Shown: positions 47,201-54,164 of the stretch, in pieces | Layout: every line of letters begins with the position of its first letter | How positions within the stretch are numbered: position 1 is the stretch's first letter | NCBI RefSeq assembly: GCF_020023735.2 | Contig: NZ_CP076444.2 | Location: 1,007,501 to 1,071,500 of the forward strand | Reading direction: 5' to 3' | Origin: Mycoavidus sp. HKI | GTDB lineage: Bacteria > Pseudomonadota > Gammaproteobacteria > Burkholderiales > Burkholderiaceae | Length of the DNA stretch: 64,000 nt | The notes under the pieces: model-generated | Database searches by the model: none | What the model saw: only the letters and a program-made list of their open reading frames with translations | What the model was told of the DNA's origin: nothing | Made by a program: the position numbers and the translations under genes

Positions 47201-49093
47201 GCGGCTAAAGTAGTAACTGTCACAAACGCTACTACAGGTGCTCAAGAAAATATTGCGGCTAAAGTAGCAACTGTTGCAAGCGCTACTACAGATGCTCAAG
47301 AAAATATTGAGACTAAAGTAGTAACTGTCGCAAGCGCTACTACAGGTGCTCAAGAAAATATTGCGGCTAAAGTAGTAACTGTCGCAAGCGCCACTACAGA
47401 TGCTCAAGAAAGTATTGCGACTGACGTAACAACGATCGGAAATGCCACTACAGGTGCTCAATACAAAATTGCGACTAACGTAGCAACTGTCGCAAGCGCC
47501 ACTACAGTTGCTCAAGAAAGTATTGCGACTGACGTAACAACGATCGGAAATGCCACTACAGGTGCTCAATACAAAATTGCGACTAACGTAGCAACTGTCG
47601 CAAGCGCCACTACAGATGCTCAAGAAAATATTGCGTCTAATGTAGTAACTGTCGCAAACGCTACTACAGATGCTCAAGAAAATATTGCGTCTAAAGTAGT
47701 AACTGTCGCAAGCGCTACTGCAGATGCTCAAGAAAATATTGCGTCTAACGTAGTAACTGTCACAAGCGCCACTACAAATGCTCAAGAAAATATTGCGGCT
47801 AAAGTAGTAACTGTCGCAAGCGCCACTGCAGATGCTCAAGAAAATATTGCGACCAACGTAGCAACTGTTGCAAACGCCACTACAGATGCTCAAGAAAATA
47901 TTGCGGCTAACGTAGTAACTGTCGCAAACGCTACTACAGGTGCTCAAGAAAATATTGCGGCTAACGTAGTAACTGTCGCAAGCGCTACTACAGATGCTCA
48001 AGAAAATATTGCGGCTAACGTAGTAACTGTCGCAAGCGCCACTACAGATGCTCAAGAAAATATTGCGGTTAACGTAGTAACTGTCGCAAACGCTACTGCA
48101 GATGCTAAAGAAAATATTGCGGCTAACGTAGCCACTGTTGCAAGCGCTACTGCAGATGCTAAAGAAAATATTGCGACTAACGTAGCCACTGTTGCAAACG
48201 CCACTACAGATGCTCAAGAAAATATTGCGGCTAACGTAGTAACTGTCGCAAGCGCCACTACAAATGCTCAAGAAAATATTGCGGCTAATGTAGTAACTGT
48301 CGCAAGCGCCACTACAGATGCTCAAGAAAATATTGCGACCAACGTAGCAACTGTTGCAAACGCTACTACAGATGCTCAAGAAAATATTGCGGCTAACGTA
48401 GCAACTGTTGCAAACGCTACTACAGGTGCTAAAGAAAATATTGCTAATAAGACAGCTGATTTTATGAGAGCAGCTACAGTAGCTGAGCAAGACATCACTG
48501 CGAATAAAGATAAACTCGTAGCTTTAGGAGAAAAACTTGGCAGTTTCGAGCTACGATTTAATACGATTGAGGAAAATATAAGTACCCTCTCTCCTTTTGC
48601 AGGAGAGCATAGCAATGCAGTACTTTACGATAATTACAAACGTAATAGCGTTACTCTAGGTGGCGCCGATTCAGAAACTCCTGTCAAAGTCTCTAACGTA
48701 GCGCCAGGCGAAATATCAGAAGACAGCACTGATGCAGTCAACGGGGCTCAGCTTTTTGAGAGCATCAATTATTCAATGACTAAATCAGCACAATACACAG
48801 ACCAACGTTTTTCTGAAATGGGGCAAAACATAAATGACATGCGCCAAAGCATCAACAACGTAGCAAACCACGCCTATTCAGGTGTAGCTGCCGCCATGGC
48901 TATGCCCAGCATGGGGCCCGCCCGCCCTGGCCACACCATGGTAAGCGTAGGCGCCGCAAGCTTTAAAGGACGCAAAGCAACCGGCGTTGGCGTGACTTAC
49001 CGTTCACGCGGTGGCCAAGTGATTATTAATGCTGCTGCTTCAAAAGCAGGCTCAGACACAGGGATGCGCGTACAGGTTGGTTATGAATTTTAA
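44276..49093 (+). CDS. Trimeric autotransporter adhesin 1 (YadA/Hia-like)
   Basis: 1605 residues. An extended signal peptide (ESPR-like, residues 1-55, MQYFCNLNAVN... to VILSVIASTFGHA) targets the Sec/Bam route. A YadA-type head lies around 302-395 (GATAFGVRALASGAG, SFGHEAIAKGFNSLALGW), closed by a neck DAVNVRQLDEKL. Long Asn/Lys-rich coiled coil follows. A stalk of about 28 repeats of 18 residues lies at about 877-1390. Last comes an anchor of four beta-strands (STDAVNGAQLF neck, NVANHAYSGVAAAMAMPSMG, GVGVTYRSRGGQVIINAAAS, ending VGYEF). Trimers export through their own beta-barrel and bind host surfaces. Start ATG at 44276 behind GAGG; an in-frame start at 44189 has no ribosome-binding site. 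AT-rich compared with its neighbours. It shares its anchor with adhesin 2. Confidence 0.92.
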   Translation: MQYFCNLNAVNTLAQINIKRSKFIECIYTLLRKTIFYAVVILSVIASTFGHAMNSNQGESKSPGQRAELKITIPLTRRGSDSQLLVPRDKPRSNSRTLSPTTPANIDSNEISTGKIMLEQSEHLKNVLEKRLSSDKLKYDAIENSIDFSHEDSFDSNVSLVLGGERYASYSDYFSHLDNITKEIGEYNKEIREEDNHSMPVFYDANQDNESVTELITLTKNSGRPTIIRGLATAEKDEDAVSFGLFNEILDTKIEAIQRFTSEIFTQNLNQVNHLSSKLDSLFEINDPTQIGRGIPPLSLGRSSHAVGPGATAFGVRALASGAGTTTFGSGSQAARDQASSFGHEAIAKGFNSLALGWQSISDRANTVSVGGPNNLRQMTHVQDGEYPTDAVNVRQLDEKLMGAEERMGSYNYNNIKKSYEDWHNKFNSLQNDVEKLIPIDDKLTKIDRKIKKQELESLNQKDRVDALTYFKDENHDALSKLRGYLLKNNNIINNNFDYKTSNNSEKLISNSKRQLNLNYHKKLDDTTTSISLFPEEKSGVILRNIAPGKFDNDAATISQLNDQSQKFDNHITKNYSQVHAEINQFYTELDNFSQGLTSVEADIGNVKKSIEQISLDLTGAPNLQSYVNERLDSYVDNYVDSQDFEDRLSTSPVLSHMSRSKQSPHPSSIGVELLTKYARDCNSLGESSNTLFSSTSNNHRANQKTHFSPIKRSMIFERRKNKRGMYLNEGNSSDSSATTNKPSTSISNRQNTVSRKTFNLLAKDVKNLYHIVDSLSQIEPPLHKFLESTINSMTQATEITEMLLHSSNLTSDSDNISYSLSDSDTDTNYTTISESSPRNRSKRKSYSSNLVPIRENSSEALASIFQTNNVVAVNQATTDAKENIETNVAIVASATTDAQENIAANVATVASATTDAQENIGAKVVTVTNATTGAQESIATDVTTIGNAATGAQYKIATNVATVASATTDAQENIAAKVVTVTNATTGAQENIAAKVATVASATTDAQENIETKVVTVASATTGAQENIAAKVVTVASATTDAQESIATDVTTIGNATTGAQYKIATNVATVASATTVAQESIATDVTTIGNATTGAQYKIATNVATVASATTDAQENIASNVVTVANATTDAQENIASKVVTVASATADAQENIASNVVTVTSATTNAQENIAAKVVTVASATADAQENIATNVATVANATTDAQENIAANVVTVANATTGAQENIAANVVTVASATTDAQENIAANVVTVASATTDAQENIAVNVVTVANATADAKENIAANVATVASATADAKENIATNVATVANATTDAQENIAANVVTVASATTNAQENIAANVVTVASATTDAQENIATNVATVANATTDAQENIAANVATVANATTGAKENIANKTADFMRAATVAEQDITANKDKLVALGEKLGSFELRFNTIEENISTLSPFAGEHSNAVLYDNYKRNSVTLGGADSETPVKVSNVAPGEISEDSTDAVNGAQLFESINYSMTKSAQYTDQRFSEMGQNINDMRQSINNVANHAYSGVAAAMAMPSMGPARPGHTMVSVGAASFKGRKATGVGVTYRSRGGQVIINAAASKAGSDTGMRVQVGYEF
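46904..48469 (+). repeat. 54-bp tandem repeat (28 full units plus one degenerate): 18-residue stalk repeat of adhesin 1
   Basis: Unit: ATTDAQENIAANVVTVAS, coded by 54 bp with recurring blocks gatgctcaagaaaatattg and gtaactgtcgcaagcgc. An alternative pair (QESIATDVTTIGN plus QYKIATNVATVAS) recurs as a 108-bp higher-order unit near 47090, 47410 and 47518. The first and last units are divergent. 18 residues equal five helical turns of 3.6, which suits a nearly straight or right-handed coiled coil. Confidence 0.92.
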
Positions 49094-49581
49094 GCTTGGT
49101 CCAACTGCCCGCGATCAGCGCTACGAGAGCGGGCTACCCTTTCTAGCTGATCAGCGGTATGAGCAATAGCTGAAAACTTGCACATCAGGGTTGATCCTTT
49201 AATTTGGTGCGCATAGTGGGCAACGCCTGCTATGTCGCACCGGTTCAAAGCAGTATCAAGTTGACTCATGTCTTGCGCCATACTCTGTTGAAAACGTATG
49301 ATCAAGCGGCTCGGATCTTCGATTGAAATCCTAGCTGTTTTATTTCAGAGAGAACTGTGGGCTTATCCGAAGTGCTGTCGACGCTACTCTCAGGGCCGCA
49401 ATGGCACCCAAAACGTCAACATACAGCACAGCGCTGTCTAATGGTTTACTCAATACGCCGTCCATCCCGCTTGCAAAATATTGTGTTTGATGCGTATTAT
49501 CAGTAGCCGCGGAAAGAGCGAGGAGGGCAGTACGAAGGTAATTTTGACCCTACTGTTGTTCCATGCGTCTAATCTCACGCG
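49094..49581 (-). pseudogene. Duplicated, truncated 3' end of the hybrid sensor kinase gene
   Basis: This minus-strand stretch copies the C-terminal end (REC end plus HPt) of the kinase gene whose intact copy is at 54161-56671. The DNA from 'gatcagcgctacgagagcg' to 'ctaatctcacgcg' matches 54225-54720 with scattered changes and small deletions. The HPt part (DMSQLDTALNRCDIAGVAHY, AHQIKGSTLM) is readable. The frame is broken by indels in the linker, and the last 45 bases of the intact gene are missing. The receiver half and all upstream domains are absent. It is a by-product of the tandem duplication. Confidence 0.88.
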
Positions 49582-49931
49582 CGATGGTACTCGCTTCATC
49601 AAACCGGATGCTAAGCAAAGCTCTGTCTTTGTGTTGCAATTTAACAACATCAATTTCTTGCGAGATGACCTAACATATACAGGGGGTAAAAGCGTTATTT
49701 TTTTACTGGATGTACCCTGTTGGCGAAGAAAACTTGCCGTTTAGGTCGATGTATAACTATGCAGAGTTACTCTCGCAACGCGTTAGGTGCCCACTTAACG
49801 GATGACCGTCGGAACGCTTTGCCAGCGGCTGCACGGGCCGCAATTGAGTAGCAATTAAGGCTCTCTACACTAAGCTTGAAGAAGCAAGCATACCCGCTGG
49901 TTCACTGCTAGCGCGACGGTTATTTATCTAA
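49575..49931 (+). pseudogene. Duplicated, decayed 3' end of zipA
   Basis: Matches zipA from 43728 to its stop: FIKPDAKQSSVFVLQFNNIN, FLRDDLTYTGGKSVIFLLDV, then frameshifts and an internal TAG ('attgagtagcaa') in the last third. The final '...ARRLFI' end is still visible at 49905-49931. The junction with the kinase fragment is the shared heptamer TCACGCG (49575-49581). It cannot make ZipA. It lies 187 bases before adhesin 2, as the intact zipA lies 192 bases before adhesin 1, confirming a block duplication. Confidence 0.9.
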
Positions 49932-50117
49932 TTCCAATTAAAATATTTAGACATAAAAACCTAATTTTTATTTTGAAAAGATAAAAATTATATATTTAAA
50001 TATCAATAAATTCCTTCTGCTTTACATTTTTAAGACTATTATTATATATGGCTAAGTTTTACTCATCTAAACTTAAAGTATATTTTTGTTTTTTTTCGTT
50101 TTAATTTGAGGTATTTA

Positions 50118-53100
50118 ATGCACTATCGTTGTAAATCATATCATAGCCCCCTGGGAAATCAAAGACAGGCAGAAGAAAATAATTTTTTCTCCTGGTGCCT
50201 ACATAGATCTATAACTTTTATTATAGTGATCAGTTTAGGATTTATTAATAGTAAATTAGTTTATGCAGCAGAGAACTCCGAATCGGCTGCGGACTCACTG
50301 AATTCTGCTACGAGTTCAGAAAGGCCCAGTTCATTTGCAAGTTCCACTGATGCAGGAATTTCACGTAAAGAAAGAGTGGATCTAAAACGAAATTCAAATA
50401 GTAAAGAATTATTAGGTAAAATAATATCTGATACAGAAATTTTATGGGCGAAAGATGCAAGGCGAATGAGAGATAGCATATCTTCGATGTCTTCTATTTC
50501 TTCTCCGCTAGAAGAATCGGATAGCATTTATATCACATCCTCTGCATCAGGAATCAGCCATAGTCTAATGCAAGATAATAGCTTAATCACAACAAGTGAT
50601 GCTTTACTTGACGAAAGTAATAATTTGCTCCAACAACTGAAAAGTACTACACAAACATATAAAGAAGAAATAGAAGAGTTAGAGGCTGAAGGTAAACAAG
50701 TGCATTATGGTTTACATTCTCTGGTGGATACAGATATAGGAACCGCGATCGGATTTCAGGCTAAAGTACACAAAAACGCAAATAATTCAGTTGCGATTGG
50801 CGACTATAGCGAAGCCAACGTAGAAAATGTCGTATCAGTTGGAAACTCAGCGTCTAAACGAAAAATTGTCAATGTGGAACATGGTAGACGGAATAGTGAT
50901 GCCGCAACGGTAGGGCAAGTAAAAAGTATGGCAGTTTTGTATGATGAAAATTCTGATGACCCTGAATTTGACAAAATCACGCTCTCAAAAAAAACGGATG
51001 GAAATAAGCTCGTGAGAATTTCCGACGTAGCACCGGCTAAAAGTGATAACGATGCAGTTAATCAAGGGCAAATCAACGATCTTATTATGCATATTACCCC
51101 AGAAGAAGGCTCTCGTATTATGGAAAATACGGGAAATGCTTTGAACTCCCCCCCAATTTATATGGTGCCGGAAATTCCAGAAGCACTGGGAACTCAAAGA
51201 ATTCCAGCGTCTATGTTAATGGGTGGACGTCAAATTCGTGGTGTAGAAGCTGGCACTGCCGAAAATGATGTAGTCGTGATGGGCCAATTGGAAGACATTT
51301 TTAGGGGGGCTGTAAATGTAGGCATTGCAAATCTTATTGAACCATTTTACATCAAAAAATCTAATGAAAATATAATTGACTTTTCAACTAATGATCCTTC
51401 GGATTCCAAAAAAATGATGCCATCAATATTAAATGGAATTGCGCCGGGCGACTCTGAGTATTCAGCAGTAAATAAGGGGCAACTAGACCTGCTAGATCAA
51501 AAGTTTGAGTCATTACAAAGGCAAAAGTCACTTGTTAAATTTAGCCATGATAGAGAATTGGTTCGTTTTATTTCAGAATATAATAATCCAGTAAGATTAG
51601 CTGGAATTGCAGATGGCATAGAAGGCAATGATGCAGTTAACCGTCAACAATTAGATGGTGAAGTCAATAAATTAAATCAATCAATTATGGAAAGTCAACG
51701 TTTTATCACAAGCTTGGATAATCATTTATATAAATTATCAAATGATTACCATGATACCCGAGAAAACCTAAAGAAAGAGTTATCAAAAATAATTGAAACA
51801 GACACTTATAAATATAGAAAAGATTTGCAAGATTCTATTGCTTTAACAGAAGCAATACGAGAAGACACGGATAAAATAAAAGCAAAACAAGAAGAGTTTC
51901 AGGAAAAATTAGAAGGGAAAGTCAGCCAAACACATTTTGATGAAGCTACTGCTATATCTAAAAGATTATCCGCAAGAAGAGAACGTACTGAAAATAATTT
52001 ATTTGATCAAATTTTTGATTTATCTGGAAAACTTGAAAATTTTGAAAAAAAAGTAGATATTTCTATCGTGAAGTCTAAATCTAAAAACGATTTAAAACCA
52101 GAAAAATTAGATGAGTTGTTTTTAACCGTAGAGACGGTAGAAAATCGTTTAGATCAAGCTGAGATTGATATTGATAGGCTTAATAATGTATCTATGGAAC
52201 TACAAGATTCTATAGATACAATGAATCTTAGAGAAATTCCTAGTGAAGCACAAATTAAGCAAGCCGTTTTAAACGAATTTGATATATTAACAGGTAATAG
52301 CCCATTGCTACCTCTTAGTCGGGAGCTATCAGATTCAGAAAGTCAAGCCTCAGATAATGAAAGTCCAAACAATAGGCGCAATAGTAGGTTTTTTACGGCT
52401 GATAACAAACAGGCTTTCAGCTCCTATCCTACTTTTTCATCCGTAATGGGCGCATTGCCGGGAAACAGCGAGATTCATACAGACAGTTCTACGAAAGATG
52501 ATCCACAATCTGAGGATGATTTATCTCCCCCTCCCAAAAGGTCTAGACCTTTAAAGGAGCTTTCTATTGATTCAGATTTAGCAAATTCTATGTTTAGATC
52601 TACCGTTTCTGCTGAAATAAGCGCTCAAAGCAATGCTGAAAACAGGAAAATTGAACTGGCCAGAAAAGAAACAGAGGCAGAAGCTAGACAAACGGTCCTT
52701 GCTGACACAGACACGGTTGCAGAAGCGAAACAAACTGTCCTTGCTGACACCGATACGGTCTCAGAAGCGAAACAAGCTGTCCTTGCTGACAAAGGCACGG
52801 TTGCAGAAGCTAAGCAAACTGTCCTTGCTGACAAAGGCACGGTTGCAGAAGCTAAACAAACTGTCCTTGCTGACACCGATACGGTCGCAGAAGCGAAACA
52901 AGCTGTCCTTGCTGACAAAGGCACGGTTGCAGAAGCTAAGCAAACTGTCCTTGCTGACACCGATACGGTTGCAGAAGCTAAACAAACTGTCCTTGCTGAC
53001 ACTGATACGGTTGCAGAAGCTAAACAAGCTGTCCTTGCTGACAAAGGCACGGTTGCAGAAGCTAAACAAGCTGTCCTTGCTGACAAAGGCACGGTTGCAG

Positions 53101-54164
53101 AAGCTAAACAAGCTGTCCTGGCTGACACCGATACGGTTGCAGAAGCTAAGCAAACTGTCCTTACTGACAAAGACACTGTTTCAGAAGCTAAACAAACTGT
53201 CCTTGCTGACACAGACACGGTTGCAGAAGCGAAACAAACTGTCCTTGCTGACACAAACACGGTTGCAGAAGCGAAACAAACGGTCCTTGCTGACACAAAC
53301 ACGGTTGCAGAAGCGAAACAAACGGTCCTTGCTGACACCGATACGGTCGCAGAAGCGAAACAAGCTGTCCTTGCTGACAAAGGCACGGTTGCAGAAGCTA
53401 AGCAAACGGTCCTTGCTGACACCGATACGGTTGCAGAAGCGAAACAAACTGTCCTTGCTGACAAAGGCACGGTTGCAGAAGCTAAGCAAACGGTCCTTGC
53501 TGACACTGATACGGTTGCAGGAGCTAAGCAAACTGTCCTTATTGACAAAGATGTGGTTGCAGAAGCGAAACAAACTGTCCTTGCTAACAAAGATGTGGTT
53601 GCAGAGTCTACGCAAAATATCCTTGCATTTGAGATGCTTACAAAAAATATGGCTGCCTCTGCCTTTCCCTCAGGAAGCCATAGCAATGCAGTACTCTACG
53701 ATGATGACCAACGTAATAGCGTTACCCTAGGCGGCACCGATTCAAAAACTCCGGTCAAAGTCTCTAACGTAGCTCCTGGCAAAATATCAGAAGACAGCAC
53801 TGATGCAGTCAACGGGGCTCAGCTTTTCCAGAGCACTATGTATTCAATGAATAAATCAATGCAATACACAGACCACCGCTTTTCTGAAGTTGTGCAAGGC
53901 ATGAATGACATGCGCCAAAGCATCAACAACGTAGCAAACCACGCCTATTCAGGTGTAGCTGCCGCCATGGCTATGCCCAGTATGGGGCCAACCCGTCCTG
54001 GTGGCACCATGGTAAGCATAGGCACCGCAAGTTTTAAAGGACGCAAAGCAACCGGCGTTGGCGTGACTTACCGTTCACGCGGTGGGCAAATGATTATTAA
54101 TGCGGCTGCTTCAAAAGCGGGCTCAGACACAGGGATGCGTGTACAGGTTGGTTATGAGTTTTAA
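50118..54164 (+). CDS. Trimeric autotransporter adhesin 2 (YadA/Hia-like)
   Basis: 1348 residues. ESPR-type extended signal peptide (MHYRCKSYHSPL..., hydrophobic core FIIVISLGFIN, cleavage near VYAA). A short YadA head (DIGTAIGFQAKVHKNANNSV) is followed by several neck motifs (DAATVGQVKS, DNDAVNQGQIND, NDAVNRQQLDG). Long coiled coil. A stalk of about 22 repeats of 14 residues lies at about 853-1168. An anchor nearly identical to adhesin 1 ends VGYEF. The head and stalk differ from adhesin 1, but promoter region, signal type and anchor agree, so it is a diverged tandem duplicate. Start ATG at 50118 behind TTGAGG. Its stop overlaps the stop of the convergent kinase gene by two bases. Confidence 0.92.
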   Translation: MHYRCKSYHSPLGNQRQAEENNFFSWCLHRSITFIIVISLGFINSKLVYAAENSESAADSLNSATSSERPSSFASSTDAGISRKERVDLKRNSNSKELLGKIISDTEILWAKDARRMRDSISSMSSISSPLEESDSIYITSSASGISHSLMQDNSLITTSDALLDESNNLLQQLKSTTQTYKEEIEELEAEGKQVHYGLHSLVDTDIGTAIGFQAKVHKNANNSVAIGDYSEANVENVVSVGNSASKRKIVNVEHGRRNSDAATVGQVKSMAVLYDENSDDPEFDKITLSKKTDGNKLVRISDVAPAKSDNDAVNQGQINDLIMHITPEEGSRIMENTGNALNSPPIYMVPEIPEALGTQRIPASMLMGGRQIRGVEAGTAENDVVVMGQLEDIFRGAVNVGIANLIEPFYIKKSNENIIDFSTNDPSDSKKMMPSILNGIAPGDSEYSAVNKGQLDLLDQKFESLQRQKSLVKFSHDRELVRFISEYNNPVRLAGIADGIEGNDAVNRQQLDGEVNKLNQSIMESQRFITSLDNHLYKLSNDYHDTRENLKKELSKIIETDTYKYRKDLQDSIALTEAIREDTDKIKAKQEEFQEKLEGKVSQTHFDEATAISKRLSARRERTENNLFDQIFDLSGKLENFEKKVDISIVKSKSKNDLKPEKLDELFLTVETVENRLDQAEIDIDRLNNVSMELQDSIDTMNLREIPSEAQIKQAVLNEFDILTGNSPLLPLSRELSDSESQASDNESPNNRRNSRFFTADNKQAFSSYPTFSSVMGALPGNSEIHTDSSTKDDPQSEDDLSPPPKRSRPLKELSIDSDLANSMFRSTVSAEISAQSNAENRKIELARKETEAEARQTVLADTDTVAEAKQTVLADTDTVSEAKQAVLADKGTVAEAKQTVLADKGTVAEAKQTVLADTDTVAEAKQAVLADKGTVAEAKQTVLADTDTVAEAKQTVLADTDTVAEAKQAVLADKGTVAEAKQAVLADKGTVAEAKQAVLADTDTVAEAKQTVLTDKDTVSEAKQTVLADTDTVAEAKQTVLADTNTVAEAKQTVLADTNTVAEAKQTVLADTDTVAEAKQAVLADKGTVAEAKQTVLADTDTVAEAKQTVLADKGTVAEAKQTVLADTDTVAGAKQTVLIDKDVVAEAKQTVLANKDVVAESTQNILAFEMLTKNMAASAFPSGSHSNAVLYDDDQRNSVTLGGTDSKTPVKVSNVAPGKISEDSTDAVNGAQLFQSTMYSMNKSMQYTDHRFSEVVQGMNDMRQSINNVANHAYSGVAAAMAMPSMGPTRPGGTMVSIGTASFKGRKATGVGVTYRSRGGQMIINAAASKAGSDTGMRVQVGYEF
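52674..53622 (+). repeat. 42-bp tandem repeat (about 22 units): 14-residue stalk repeat of adhesin 2
   Basis: Unit: VAEAKQTVLADTDT or VAEAKQAVLADKGT, two heptads, as expected for a canonical left-handed coiled coil. The two versions alternate irregularly, and a few units carry T-N-T or S-E variants. DNA copies are near-identical (recurring 'gttgcagaagctaaacaaac' and 'gtccttgctgacac'). The last unit decays into AESTQNIL. Unrelated in sequence and length to the 54-bp repeat of adhesin 1. Confidence 0.92.

Noticed and set aside
46904..48469. CRISPR-like array
   Set aside because: Units are contiguous with no unique spacers and are in frame within a large adhesin gene; no cas genes lie near.
46826..48490. 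554-residue open frame antisense to adhesin 1
   Set aside because: The 54-bp repeat is a multiple of three and lacks stops on this strand, so the frame is open by repetition. It is Cys/Ser/Tyr-rich low-complexity sequence without start signals or family resemblance.
52625..53730. Several long frames on both strands over the adhesin 2 repeats
   Set aside because: The 42-bp unit is also a multiple of three, so alternative frames stay open. The adhesin frame alone continues into head and anchor domains.
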